Positions 1 through 11,600 of a stretch of DNA of 64,000 nt are shown here, one piece after another. The notes beneath the pieces are model-generated. The model saw only the letters and a program-made list of their open reading frames with translations, had not been told where the DNA came from and ran no database searches. The position numbers and the translations under genes were made by a program. Position 1 is the first letter of the stretch. Each line of letters begins with the position of its first letter. This DNA comes from Whitmania pigra (Eukaryota; Annelida; Clitellata; Hirudinida; Haemopidae): assembly GCA_021613335.1 (NCBI GenBank), contig JAJTWR010000398.1, positions 16,001 through 80,000 of the forward strand. The letters are read 5' to 3'.

Positions 1-321
1 CATACCGGATGAAGAACTTACCCTGCCTAGACGGTCAGAAAGATTACGCCTCAAAGCTCTGGGAGACTCTTCGGCTGGCGCGGAGGTGTTGTGACGTCAT
101 CTCGGGTATAAAAGGAACTGCCCTCGGGAGCGAGGAGTTTTTGGTTCGAGTTCTACGAGTTTTACGGAGTTGATACGGCGTTGTACGATAGGGATTGCGA
201 GTTGGTGATATTACGTACTTGGTAGCCATTTAGCGATATTTCGATTATAGTTTCTGTTCCTGAATATTTGTCCGCCAATAAAGTTTTCTGTTGTACTTGT
301 TATTGTTACAAAGACCCAACA
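1..321 (+). mobile_element. LTR of a gypsy-type retrotransposon (partial) with primer-binding site
   Basis: The stretch reads as the promoter-to-end part of a long terminal repeat. A TATAAAAG box lies at 107-114, a polyadenylation signal AATAAA at 277-282, and the repeat ends in CAACA near 321. A primer-binding-site-like sequence, TGGCGCAGTCGACAGG, follows at 324-339. The same primer site sits beside the gypsy element at 24.1-26.8 kb, which supports the assignment. The left end is cut by the window edge. The internal retroelement region does not follow: LINE-derived sequence begins within about 10 bases of the primer site, so this is a truncated element. Confidence 0.6.
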
Positions 322-335
322 ACTGGCGCAGTCGA

Positions 336-560
336 CAGGTCTATAGTTTTCAGAAGATATGTTGGGACCTTTCTTGTAAATGGGTGTCACCAGAGCAATT
401 TTCCATTCCAGATGTAATTTTTGATCCTTGAAGGATACATCAAATATGTGGGATAATGGAGTGGCTAGTGATGAAGCACATTTTTTTAGAAACAAGTTTG
501 GGATACCATCAGGTCCTGCTGAATGAAGATTTGAAGCCAAGAAGGGTAACAAAAACAATA
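336..560 (-). mobile_element. LINE reverse transcriptase fragment (CR1/Jockey-like)
   Basis: The minus strand encodes an RT N-terminal block with the typical non-LTR signature: SAGPDGIPN, then a helix ending in LSHIF, then WKIALVTPIYKKG, and ENYRPV at the end. These are the conserved first motifs of non-LTR reverse transcriptases. The reading frame ends where it meets the LTR primer site at about 339. No endonuclease or catalytic FADD motif is attached, so this is a short dead fragment. Confidence 0.75.
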
Positions 561-1355
561 TCTCATGTGAATTCTATGTTTGGCATCTTCGTAAAAGTTC
601 TAGAGGAAATAACAGGGTTGTTGAAGATATTTATTATCCCTACAAGGTGATATATGCCGTACTAGGTTTCTATGCAGCCCATACCTGGCGAGATCGGAAA
701 CCCTATGAACTGCTTGGGCGGTCATCATTCGTGATGCATTGAAGTGGGATATCTCCATTCAAAAGCGAGTAATTTAATAAATTTATATGTCATTTTGAAG
801 ATAAATGTCAGCACTACAGTGCTACATAGATATCTTAGCAAGCCCATGTTTTACAAGTATCTTAAGCCACAAGATATAACCGCGGTGATTCGGTCGTCTG
901 TGAAATTTGAATTTTAATTTGAAGCGTGATATCTCAACTTGGGTACTTGGAATTGTGCCGTGGTATATGTCATTTTGAAGATATTTATTAGCCCTACAAT
1001 ATGATATAAACCACAATAGATTTCTATGTTAAAATGTTTTAGTTTATGACAAATTAATTTTTGCAAGCAATTTTTATAATAATAAAATATAGTAAATTTA
1101 ATAATTTTTTAATATTCAAAAAAGGTCATTTTCTCTCCTTTCGAAATATGTATCATTTATATAATTTCTATGTTTACGTGACTCAAATTTTGCGAAAAAC
1201 CGGACCTCCCCCTCACCGCTGCCGAATACTGCCGACCGCTGCTAGAGTAATCGGACTTTTTAACTAACTGCCCCTTTTCTATCCCCCTTTTTAGGGATTT
1301 TTTTGGCGAGGCGATAAAAATGTGCGGATTGTTTTAAAAATTAGAAGAAAAATTA
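561..1355. other. AT-rich intergenic sequence with a degenerate internal repeat
   Basis: No gene is recognisable. A phrase containing TTTTGAAGATATTTATTA and a following ATGATATA recurs near 610-660 and 965-1020, with a weaker match near 790-830. This suggests a decayed short tandem or dispersed repeat. The rest is AT-rich and unassigned. Confidence 0.35.
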
Positions 1356-1458
1356 GAGGTAAAACCGTCCGAGCTGCACACGGCCTTAATGTGATGAAAA
1401 ATGAGAGAGATAAAACCTCAAACCTCCACCCCATAAACAAAATTAGCTCCACCTAAAG
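1356..1458 (-). repeat. Dispersed repeat, family 'GGCGGAGCT' (antisense copy)
   Basis: Read on the minus strand this contains GGTGGAGCTAATTTTGTTTA, then a block like CATTAAGGCCGTGTGCAGCT, then CGGACGGTTTTACC. A clear sense copy lies at 6485-6575, and more distant copies lie at about 57605-57700 and 59596-59690. No coding capacity is seen. It may be a SINE or MITE piece; its class is not determined. Confidence 0.55.
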
Positions 1459-2289
1459 GGATTAAAATTGATTAAAAGTAAGTGTTTCCAAATATATATT
1501 GATAATACAGTATTTTAAAAATAACATTAAGTTATTTATAAAATAATGTTAATAACGCCAATAAATAAATAAATTTTAAATGTCACAAATGTTTGCAAAT
1601 CTATGTTCAATGTTTTGAAGTTTATCGAGATGCATCAAGATGTCTCTCTGAATGCTGGTAATACTGTTGCTTAAAATTATTCAATGTAAACAAGAAAACT
1701 AACTACAGCCTCACTATAAATATGCTTTATTATTCATTACTTTTGGAAATGATGCTCCAAAAATTACATTTAGCTTTATTTCATATAAGTGACTCGGTAA
1801 TACAGTAATGTATAGTAATGAGTCATTCAGTAGTTCATTCGGTCATCGCATAGCACACACATTGCTACAGCCCAGCAATCACTGGATTCTCTCATCACTC
1901 TACTGGTCAGCTTTCTCAACTCGCTTCGGCGCCTCGATTACTCAGTAAATTCTCAATTAAAATACTTTCTGTTGTGTGTCAGTAATTTACACAATTATTG
2001 ACGATCCAACAATTTCGTCTCGGAGCCATTTCACCTGTCGAAAGAAATTTTGAGTGCCCCACAACACAGTTAGAGAACAATTAACAAAACTATTTCTACA
2101 ATTATTTTATTTGATAAATAAAAACTCAACACCCTGTGAGAAGAGTCTTAATATTGGGATGAAATTCCTAATAACAATAATATTGCCATGTGCATATCGT
2201 CAGAAAGACTTTGTGTTTTCGTTGTCTCTTGAAGTCCTAAAGAGATAAGTGTTCAGGTGACGCTTGAAGAGCTCCATAGATGGGTGGGC
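1459..2289. other. Unassigned AT-rich region; possible LTR remnant near 1850-2040
   Basis: Most of this is AT-rich sequence without reading frames I trust. Around 1850-2040 composition is more balanced. A run ending in TTCTGTTGTGTGTCAG and CAACAATTTCGTCTCGGAGC resembles an LTR terminus followed by a BEL- or gypsy-like leader. I could not find a second LTR, so this stays a weak suggestion. Confidence 0.25.
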
Positions 2290-2710
2290 GTTTATGACGG
2301 GAGGCATAACAGAAGCCTCTGTTCACTATTGATACCTATTGATTGGTTGAAGATGAATGGTGGATGATCATGTGTTTGGCGGCGACCTATAAAGTGATGG
2401 AAATAAAGTGGGCTGGATGTCACTATAGTGTGATATGTCATGAGGGCGATTTTGAAGGTGATACGATGTGAATCGGCAACCAGTGCAATTGTTTCAGGCA
2501 GTTCGTACAATTGAGGGTGGGATTGAGAAAAACAAACTTGTTAAACTTATTTTGGACACGTTGTAAGAAATGTATTTTAAAGGCAGATGTATCATAAAGA
2601 AGGGAATTACAACGATGTAGACATCGAGAGAACGAGGCTATGTTCAAGGGCAGAAGTGCTGATGGATAGTAGCGAACGGATGTGCCCAGGTGAGGTGATT
2701 GCATGAAGGT
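2290..2710 (-). mobile_element. LINE reverse transcriptase C-terminal fragment
   Basis: The minus strand, in two overlapping frames, encodes the domain that follows the RT palm in CR1/Jockey-type LINEs. It has LQRVQNKFNKFVFLNPTL, then LKQLHWLPI and, after a frame change, RITFKIALMTYHTI. The RVQN...LHWLPI...R.TFK order is characteristic of this region. The frame break and lack of upstream motifs show it is a dead fragment. Confidence 0.65.
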
Positions 2711-3204
2711 GAGGTGCGAATCAAAAATTACATCTAGGGTTGTAGAAGAAGGAAAAAGGGTTCCAGCGACGTTTATGGAAAGAGGACGCGACAGAGTTTT
2801 GAGGAGAGCGATTTTGTCAATGAATTTTGGATATCTGCGGACTCAGTTTAAGAAAGTTAACGAGATGCCAATCATTGATGATATCCGTGCAATTCCGCAA
2901 AATTCTTAACGATTGAATTTGCTGAAGACCCGACTAGTGACTTATGATGGTCAATATTAGGCGATATAAAATGATATTTTAAAAAAATAAGTATGATAAA
3001 AATAAAAAAATGAGTTTTATTTTATAATAATCATCATCACCTAACTTATTATTACACTTGAGAACAATTAACAAAATTATTTCTACAATTGCTTCAATTT
3101 ATAGATAAATACTCAAAACCCCAATCCGTGGGAATTTGGCGGTTTCACTTCAAAGTGGGAAGTCGGTGTTTAGTTCTGAGGTTCGAGATAACCGATGAGG
3201 GGCT
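2711..3204. other. Unassigned intergenic sequence
   Basis: No recognisable gene. The phrase GAGAACAATTAACAAAA with the following TTATTTCTACAATT occurs both at about 2072-2105 and at 3059-3095. This indicates two copies of an undetermined dispersed sequence that flank the LINE remnant. Confidence 0.3.
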
Positions 3205-3386
3205 ATCGCCATTTATTTTTTTATTTGGTTAAGGTCCGTTGCATAACTAAGATGGCTTGTACTTGTTAATTAGTTTTAGTTATGTAAAAGAAACGATATG
3301 TATTATTATAATAATAGAATTATATTAATAATAAAATAATTACAATTTGATTAAAGATTCTGTTAAGTGACTCCGATTTTTGCATA
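3205..3386 (+). repeat. Dispersed repeat, family 'GTCCGTTGCATAACTAAGAT', left part
   Basis: A TTATTT-rich leader is followed by GGTCCGTTGCATAACTAAGA and a TTAATTAGTTTTAGT segment. Related sequence occurs near 30866-30920 and at 41960-42185. In the last copy it ends in CACTTGCTGGATTGCTAAGC. Here the matching end, CATTGCTAAGCATGGA, is found at about 4658-4673, beyond the hAT element. The hAT element therefore interrupted a pre-existing copy. Confidence 0.5.
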
Positions 3387-3394
3387 TTCATACG

Positions 3395-4627
3395 CAGGGG
3401 CGCAACCAGCGAAAAATGCTGGGGGGGCTCAAGTTTAGAAAAGCCCGACGCAGTCGAAAAATTTTTGAAACTGTTCAAATCAATACTACTAATTTTAATT
3501 AATAAAGAATTAAAGATAGAACTGATTATTATTATAAGTTTTTATTTATAAGTCTGCAGTCTTTTTTTGTATCTTTAATAATTTATTAATGAGCTTGACT
3601 ATCTTCTGTTTCAAAGTTTCAAGCCAGTTAAAGCAACTGTAAAAAAAAAGTTTATGATATGTTTAAAATTGTAATATGATATGATTGATATCCTAAACAT
3701 TTCACCTAATCTAAATTATGTATAAAATTAAGATCCTAAACAGTTTAAAACAATTTTGAAATGTTGTAGTCTAAATTACATTTTGATGTGTTTACAGTTA
3801 CAAAATAATTTTTCGATCAATCTGTGAAAATCTGTTCACCATTTTATTTACTGGAAGAAGTGCAGTAGTTGTTTTGTTCACAGATATTCTCAATAAACTT
3901 TGCAAACGACAGGCAGACATAGTCGTCCCGAGATGACTTTTAATAAGGCGAAGTTTAGAAAATGCCCTTTCTGCATCTGATGACGTAAATGTCTGAGTAA
4001 GAGCAACATCGAGCATATGCAACTCGGGCTGAATGCTTGTGGCACAGAAAAGATCTTGTAGTTCGATACACGCATTGGGGTCAGACTGATCAGCACGTAA
4101 ACTTGTCGATGTGAATTGGAGCTGTCTTTGCACAGTTTCAGCGTCTTTTCCATGAAGGTTACAGAATTCCGAAAGCTCGGGAGTCATTGTGCCATTCTGC
4201 AAAGCATCAAGAGCAGCCAAGGCAGGGTTGTCAAAACGACATTATCTGATCATCAGATAACCAGCGAAAAATGCTGAGGGGGGAGCTCAAGTTTAGACAA
4301 GGGACGAAAGCCCGACGCAGTCGAAAAATTTTTGAAATTGTTTAAATCAAAACTACCAATTATAATTAATAAAGAATTAAAAATAGAACAGATTATTATT
4401 ATTATGAGTTTGACTATCTTCTGTCTACAGTCTTATTTTGTATCTTTAATAATTTATTAATGAGTTTGACTATCTTCTGTCTCAAAGTTTCAAACCAGTT
4501 AAATCCCCTTACCCCCCCCCCCCCCACCAAAAAAAAACTGATCGGATTTGGAAAAATTGCAGGGTCTCTCCTATTAGGCCTGGGGGGGGCTTGCGCCCCC
4601 CCCTGCCCCCCCCTAGTTGCGCCACTG
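3395..4627 (-). mobile_element. hAT element 1a, non-autonomous, with perfect 8-bp target duplication
   Basis: Both ends match a hAT terminal inverted repeat: CAGGGGCGCAAC at 3395, and CAGTGGCGCAAC read inward from 4627 on the minus strand. The 8-bp duplication TTCATACG lies at 3387-3394 and 4628-4635. The only coding remnant, on the minus strand at 3798-4220, is the hAT C-terminal dimerisation domain of a ZMYM-type transposase. Its signature is SSDAERAFSKLRLIKSHLG. The catalytic core is absent. The 5' terminal sequence is present twice in direct orientation (3395-3560 and 4256-4410), so the element is itself a composite. Confidence 0.88.
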
Positions 4628-4635
4628 TTCATACG

Positions 4636-4892
4636 TAAATAATGTACACACTTGTCACATTGCTAAGCATGGATATGTTTTGTATCTAATTTCTTCCTTC
4701 AGGACAGACTGTGCCGGGCATTTCATCTTCCTGAGGGCACACCTGATGATGTTTTTTTTTAAAAGAGAAACAGGTGTTGATTCAGAGTATATTTTCCGAC
4801 TCAGAATCTGGAAATTAGAACCTCCTTCTTGAGGCACATTGGAATTTGATCTTTGTTGACACAAGCTACTGTATGTTCTTGTTATGTCGGCT
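4636..4892. other. Spacer between the two opposed hAT elements
   Basis: This 257-bp stretch separates the two elements. Its first part (about 4650-4680) continues the dispersed repeat that begins at 3205. The remainder has no recognisable gene. Confidence 0.5.
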
Positions 4893-4900
4893 GTCATAGG

Positions 4901-6045
4901 CAGTGGCGCAACTAGGGGGGGGCAGGGGGGGGCTTGCGCCCCCCCCAGGCCTAATAGGAGAGACCCTGCAATTTTTCCAAATCCGATGAGTTTTTTTTTG
5001 GTGGGGGGGGGGGGGGGGTAAGGGGATTTAACTGGTTTGAAACTTTGAGACAGAAGATAGTCAAACTCATTAATAAATTATTAAAGATACAAAATAATAC
5101 TGTAGACAGAAGATAGTCAAACTCGTAATAATAATAATCTGTTCTATTTTTAATTCTTTATTAATTATAATTGGTAGTTTTGATTTAAACAGTTTCAAAA
5201 ATTTTTCGCTTTCGTCCCTTGTATAAACTTGAGCCCCCCCCCAGCATTTTTCGCTGGTTATCTGATGATCAGATAATGTCGTTTTGACAACCTTGCCTTG
5301 GCTGCTCTTGATGCTTTGCAGAATGGCACAATGACTCCCGAGCTTTCGGAATTCTGCAACCTTCGTGGAAAAGACGCTGAAACTGTACAAAGACAGCTCC
5401 AATTCACATCGACAAGTTTACGTGCTGATCAGTCTGATCCCAATGCATGTATCGAACTGCAAGATCTTTTCTGTGCCACAAGCATTCAGCCCGAGTTGCA
5501 TATACTCGATGTTGCTCTTACTCAGACATTTACATCATCAGATGCAGAAAGGGCCTTTTCTAAACTTCGCCTTATTAAAAGTCATCTTGGGACGACTATG
5601 TCTGCCTGTCGTTTGCAAAGTTTATTGAGAATATCTGTGAACAAAACACTTCTACAAAACACTACTGCACTTCTTCCAGTAAATAAAATGGTGAACAGAT
5701 TTTCACAGACTGATCGAAAAATTATTTTGTAACTGCAAACACATCAAAATGTAATTTAGACTACAACATTTCAAAATTGTTTTAAACTGTTTTTTTTTAC
5801 AGTTGCTTTAACTGGCTTGAAACTTTGAAACAGAAGATAGTCAAGCTCATTAATAAATTATTAAAGATACAAAAAAAGACTGCAGACTTATAAATAAAAA
5901 TTTATAATAATAATCAGTTCTATCTTTAATTCTTTATTAATTAAAACTAGTAGTATTGATTTGAACAGTTTCAAAAATTTTTCGACTGCGTCGGGCTTTT
6001 CTAAACTTGAGCCCCCCCCAGCATTTTTCCCTGGTTGCGCCCCTG
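4901..6045 (+). mobile_element. hAT element 1b, non-autonomous, with perfect 8-bp target duplication
   Basis: This is a second member of the same hAT family in the opposite orientation. It starts CAGTGGCGCAACTAGG at 4901 and ends GGTTGCGCCCCTG at 6045. Its target duplication is GTCATAGG (4893-4900 and 6046-6053), different from that of element 1a. The plus strand at 5298-5732 encodes the same hAT dimerisation domain, with SSDAERAFSKLRLIKSHLG and a short extra segment near the C-terminus. The two elements share the same composite layout, so the composite moved as a unit. Confidence 0.88.
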
Positions 6046-6223
6046 GTCATAGGTTTAGTAATTGCCATAGTGAACCACTCGGTTTTTCGCTCCAAACGTG
6101 GTTGAGAACTTGTGGAGGTGAGCTAAAGACAAGTTTAAGAGGATGCGCGGCATCTCAGACATTCATATAAAATCATACCTGGATCAGTTCTTTGGCATAT
6201 GCTTGGGAACAGGTACTCCTGTT

Positions 6224-6254
6224 GTGCAGGTTAGCCGAATGGGTTACGTGCCTA
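6224..6254 (+). mobile_element. 5' head of a tRNA-derived SINE
   Basis: GTGCAGGTTAGCCGAATGGG followed by TTACGTGCCT matches the head of the fuller SINE at 45875-46048. It includes the pol III A box TTAGCCGAATGG. The B box and tail are missing. Confidence 0.5.
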
Positions 6255-6484
6255 TCATTTCATCACAAACTATTAGAATTGCAAGCTGCTACTACTAAGT
6301 ACTGATGAAAATTTTTTCCAAATCACTTTTTAGAAGATAATCGTGCTATATTTTTATATTCTTCAAAATAATGTACATTTGCGAAAAACTTCTAGTCATG
6401 TCAAGTTTTAAAAATTTAGTAGAGACACCTCGCGACATATCGGTAAACCTTTAATTAAACATATAATTAAAATTTGAATCATTA

Positions 6485-6575
6485 TAGGCGGAGCTAATTT
6501 TGTTTACGGGGTGGGGCTATCTCCCTTATTTTTCATCTCATTAAGGCTGTGTGCAGCTCGGGACGGTTTTACCGT
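6485..6575 (+). repeat. Dispersed repeat, family 'GGCGGAGCT' (sense copy)
   Basis: GGCGGAGCTAATTTTGTTTA, CATTAAGGCTGTGTGCAGCT and GGGACGGTTTTACC appear in this order. This mirrors the antisense copy at 1356-1458. The two copies bracket the LINE and hAT cluster in opposite orientation. Confidence 0.55.
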
Positions 6576-7300
6576 GAGCCAGGGGCGAGTATACAAAAAA
6601 AGAGTAACAACTATTTTTAATTAATGCTTGAAAACTTTGAAGATTTTTTATGGTATATCCGTGTGTGCGCCAGCCAAGACAGTTATTTGAATTCTCCTGA
6701 AACATATCTATCAGAATATGTAGAACATGTATTTTTAATCCGCAGGGACGGGGTCAAAAAAACTTTCGATAAAATCAAAACAACTTAGGCGACAATAAGA
6801 GAATTATGAGTAATGCAGTAAGAAAAAGTGTAAAATCGCCCAGGTAATCGCCTTGATTATAAATCAACCGAGCCATTTAAAAATACAGTAACTATTATAA
6901 AATATAGAATACACCTTGGAGAGCCAGGTATTATTATTTTCATAAAACGCCTTAGGCGTCTGCTGTGCAAGCTTCAGTAGTTTCCAATTAAAGGCAAAAC
7001 GGAATCAACAGTTTCTATGTAGGTAAATTGTATTAAATAACGATGTCAACAATAACGAAGACGTGTTTTCACGAAAGGTCGATATGGAAGTCTTAGTCTG
7101 GTTAGTTTAAAACAACTGCGTTAAAAAAGTACCAGTGTTTTTACTGGTAAAAATACTGACACGTTTATAAGGAAACTGAATTCATCAAACTTTAAACATC
7201 TTCGTTTAAAAATATTAATATATGAAATTATTAGCAATGATGTCGATACGAAATATATTCTATAATGATATTAATTAACAAATAATAATAACAAGATGAT
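6576..7300. other. Intergenic; left border of repeat unit A begins near 6930
   Basis: From about 6930 the sequence matches the flank found between the later gene copies. Examples are AAACGCCTTAGGCGTC, AACGATGTCAACAATAA and TTTTCACGAAAGGTCG, which recur near 14730, 20950, 29270-29410, 41800-41950 and 49020-49190. The part before 6930 is AT-rich and unassigned. Confidence 0.5.
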
Positions 7301-7330
7301 AATAGTAATAATAATAATAATAATAATAAT

Positions 7331-7387
<57 letters not shown>
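7301..7387 (+). repeat. (AAT)n microsatellite
   Basis: An AAT array with a few interruptions. It lies at the same relative place in the unit as the arrays near 15010, 29631-30019, 42410 and 49402-49636, between the AACAAATAATAA motif and a following AATCATTATCAA segment. Confidence 0.9.
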
Positions 7388-7388
<1 letters not shown>

Positions 7389-8340
7389 GTCAAATTCAAA
7401 AATCATTATCAAGTTTTGAAATAGGTCATGTTTTAAAACAATTAACTGAAATCAGAAATCTTTTGTAGAAATCAATTGGAATGTAATTTCGAAAAATCAC
7501 ATTTTAATACTGGAGCATGTTATCTTAAAATCCAATTTTAAAAATATGTTGTTGTGTTCTTAGTTTTGCTTAGCAGTTTAATTGAACTTGTAAATAGGAG
7601 CAAGTATTATCAAAAAAGCTCAAAAATTATGCTTAATCCGTTTATCATGCATTGCTGAACATCAATAACAACTGCCTGTCATGCATTCTGCTTTTCGGTT
7701 TCTTATAATTTGCATAATGGCATATCGAGCACGATTTTCAAACTGAAAGCATTTCTTGTTGCAATAACTTTGACTTTAAAGACCATTTTGGCTTTCTAAT
7801 TGAAACATTAAAAATAAACAAAAAGTACTTCAAATTTAGATATAAAGACTTAAAAAATATGATTAGGGCCTGAAAAAAAGCTGAACATTAACTTTAACAT
7901 ATGGTGACGGAAGGCAGAAGTCTGGGTCTAGACTGTCAACAGTTCGTTGTCACAGGGTTAACAAAGCGGGACAATGCCAAGTAATGTTTTCAGTTGCCAG
8001 CGACAGTTAACAGTGCAGGCTTAAAGTTCAAACATTTTTTTTTTAAATCATGGCAAAATATACTTTTTTTAATAATATAAGTAATAAGTAGTTTCAATAA
8101 GTAGTTTCTTTAACAAAAAATGTATGCCGTAAAAATAAGTCTTTTAACACAGAAAAAAATTAATCAGTCATGAAATCGAGTTCTGGTGAAGCAACAAAAG
8201 CCAATGTTTCCTTCCATCCTTAAAATTTGTAGAGGATATTCTCCGCACGATGCATGATTTGGAGAGCATCCAGGATTCCATTGAAAATATAATTATCACT
8301 AATGTGAGCATAATTATTACGAAACCATCGTCATCATAAT
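7388..8340 (+). other. Conserved 5' flank of gene A
   Basis: There is no coding sequence. This stretch is repeated, with small changes, before C (about 21020-21860), D (30045-31115) and F (50640-51617), and in part before E (43128-43600). Landmarks are GCATTCTGCTTTTCGGTTTC, GCATATCGAGCACGATTTT and CAGTTGCCAGCGACAGTTAA. It marks the amplified unit as reaching at least 1.2 kb upstream of the start codon. Confidence 0.7.
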
Positions 8341-8390
8341 CGCTAGCAGAAAAATAGTCGATTCAGCTCAGCTTGCGAACCGTTAAATAG
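8341..8390 (+). promoter_or_regulatory. Conserved promoter-like block of gene A
   Basis: The block contains CGCTAGCAGAAAAATAGTCG, ATTCAGCTCAGCTTGCGAAC and a TATA-like CGTTAAATAG. It recurs 197-252 bp before the start codon of C, D, E, F and also the divergent gene G. In G most of the surrounding flank is not alignable. That makes it the best candidate for the core promoter. It is not proven by transcript data. Confidence 0.5.
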
Positions 8391-8612
8391 ACCCAACATT
8401 GAGTTCACAATGTTGGTACTGAAAGGTTTTACGCACTAATCAGTTAAGAATATTTCATGTCTGATTTAATTTTTCTAAGTTTTAAGTTGTTTAAGTTTAA
8501 GTTGTGTAAATCCATTAAATAGTTTGTTTCTTGAATTTGGTTAATTAATAACAAAACCGACTATTAATAACTTTATTTTGATTCTGATTTAAACTTCTTT
8601 ATTTAGATAAAA

Positions 8613-11600
8613 ATGTCTCAAACTACAAAAGAGCAGAATGACAGCTTGAGAAGTAATAACGATGAAGAAATATTGTACGTCCCAAAGGAGATGATCGAAC
8701 ATCCCCTGGGATTTGTTGTCGATGCAGGTTGGAAAACAAATTATTCTTTCATTTGTCATATAATTTCCAAACTCAACAGGTATTTATTTAACAATCATAA
8801 ATAATATTTTATTACTCGCAAACATAGTACATTTTCTTCAAATATTTTAATATTGAATTCAGGCGGTAGTGTGACAAAAGTCGTTTACCGATCGAAAAAA
8901 GATTATTCCGCAGGAAAACCATTAAAGGTAAGGTTAAAAAGGTTTATAAATAAGAAAGGACACCGAAAGAGGGAGGGACAAGTTAAAGTAATTGGGGCAG
9001 GCCAGCTCACGTTTTATAACCTTTTTTTTATGATATTCCAAAACAAAAGTGATAATAAGTTTAACACAGATCAGCGGATGTTCTTTCTGGCGTTCCGAAA
9101 TTTTTGTCGGCGGCTCCATGCAATAGCTGCAACAAAAATTAAGAAATGAATTTTGTTTGTTGATAATTTACATTCATTAAATTAACTTAATAGCTTTTAA
9201 AATTTTGCAAATGCAACGGTGTTAAAATATGAAATTATTTTCTCCTGAAGTCAAATCCAAATCATGGCATTCTTCGCCTGCGATACTTTGACATGAGACA
9301 TGTCACTGACGTTATTGACTTCCTCAGAGAGAACTGTGACATGATCATTGAAGATGGGATTGAGTGGTGGATAACTGGGGTAACCACCCAGCACTTCAAG
9401 AAGAATCTCGATTCGACTTTAAGGATCAAGTTAACTGATTTTGACCAACTTTTCAGGATTTAATTGTTTATGTTAAATATTAACGTTGAATAATTAATAT
9501 ATGCTTTTAATATGCAGTTAGGTTATCAATCAAACCACCATTATAATTATGTTATTACCAGGACCAAGTTATTCTCTGAAATGATGGCTTTAGGTATCTA
9601 CTTTAAGCATTTCGACCAAATGAACACTGGATGTTTCGAAACAGACTTGGAGGCCGTGAAATATGTCAAAGAAACAGGAAATATTTACTTGAAGATATTT
9701 AAAGAATGGGAAGAACTGGAAGATAGTACCATATATTCGGTAGGCTTCCTTAAACTTAATAGGCTGAAGATGAAATAGCATGTGGCTCTAGGATAACTAC
9801 ATTTTGGGAAGAAATGTTATACTAGCCTAGCACTAGTTAATATCAATTTTAAGTTATGCTTTATTTTTTCAGAATTTTTATGATGATGATATCCCTGAAG
9901 AGTCTAATGGAGTCAAATGCCCTTTTAATGTCATGGACACCCCTGCCATGAAACTATTATCGGGAAACGCAGAGGATTGGACAAAGGAATACCTGGAGTA
10001 TTCTGGAAAAATGGAATACCCTATTCTCTTGGTACACATGGGTTCTGCTATACCGATGGGAATGGTCAGTTAAATTGAAAATTAAATTGTTTCGAAACTA
10101 TAAATTTAAATAAAATATTTATTTTAAAGCAGAAAATAATTTAGCATGTTTTCTTGTCATTTGGCTGCTTTCAGATCACAGAGGATAGGCAATTCAAACT
10201 GGTAGACTTTCTATCTTGTATGGGGAAGATGCTTTGTGGGTTGTCTGAGGAGGTGACCAAGGAATCAGTGAGTGATGGATTCTAAGAATAGGCTTCAAAT
10301 GCTACCTTCATAATAAGTGACAAGATATGTATCTCATTTATGTAGCGACACATACGCTAATTATTGACAATACATGCGCCGTTCCCAAGGGCGCTTACGG
10401 CAGTGCAAGCTACGTATGGAACACAACACGTTACTACTGTTGCCATTGTAAAAGGGGGAGGGCAAACTTTTTCTACGGAGGGTCACATTGAAAACTCTAT
10501 TGTTATCGGGAAGCCACATACATTAAATCATATTTTATGCCCACTTTAGAACGTATGAAAATATGAATTAATGACAATAACCATGTAATTTTCATTTATT
10601 TTACATTCACATTATATTACAAATGACATTACATTTTAAAATTTTGGTTTCTAATTTGATAATAAGATCTCACTATTCATAATTATTTCCACAAAATGTT
10701 ATTGTTATCTAATAAATATGAAAAAGAAGGAACTTTATTTAAAATCTGACCTTAGAGTACAATTACAATTAATGAGAAGTATATAACTGTTCACAATTTT
10801 GGATAATGTTCTTGAACTGAGTCTGCTGGTTATTATTTGCATGACTGCTTTCAAATTGCAATCAGCCATCAACGACCTGTTCTTAGACTTATTTATTTTC
10901 AAGAAATTGAGCAAACATTTGCTCACAGATGTATGTGGACCCAAACAATGATCAAAGTTTTTTATGTGTAGAAATGCTGCTGCTGGCAAATATTCATGAA
11001 ACTCCAGCAGAATAATTGACTTGAACTTCTCCTTGATGTCACAACCCTCTTTTAGGTCAAGCCGCTCCGACTATTGAACCATTGTTTCTGAACTACAGTG
11101 CGTAAACTTGATTCAGGTTCAAGAATCAACAATTTCCATAGATATCTATTCAACTACTGTTGATTTTTGACCCAAACATCTTTTATATCATTCACAATGT
11201 CCTATTTTTTTAATGTACTATAAAATTTAGGGGTAATATTTGAATATTATTGGGATTTGATGCATTTGATGTTGCTATTTCAAGGTTTTGCGGCTGAGCT
11301 CTTCCTGTCTAGTAAATAATTTATTACAGGAATCACAAAAGCTTTTTATTATAATAAGGCTCTGTGTAAATGGTCCATTTCCAAAATTCACTTATGTAGT
11401 GTTAGTTTACGTTATTATAGATGTCTTCTGGAAAGAGTCTCAATGTTAGTGAAAAAGGACAAATAAAGATCTTCAATGACTTGAATTTGTTAATTTTAGA
11501 GATTTCTAGGGAGTTAATGGTTTCAGAAGGGTTTTAAGACATTATTGGAATGATACTGAAAGTTATGGATCAATAACTAGTGCAGGAAGATCACAAAAAC

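Noticed and set aside
324..339. tRNA gene at TGGCGCAGTCGACAGG
   Set aside because: It is a retroelement primer-binding site: no A box or cloverleaf around it, and the same sequence occurs next to a gypsy LTR at 26561.
3395..6045. Large palindrome interpreted as an inverted segmental duplication or hairpin origin
   Set aside because: The two arms have different perfect 8-bp target duplications, so they are independent hAT insertions.
8934..9119. Minus-strand open frame MEPPTKISERQKEHPL in intron 2 (also 44191-44376)
   Set aside because: It lies in a conserved intron, is interrupted in some copies and resembles no protein family. Conservation is explained by recent duplication.
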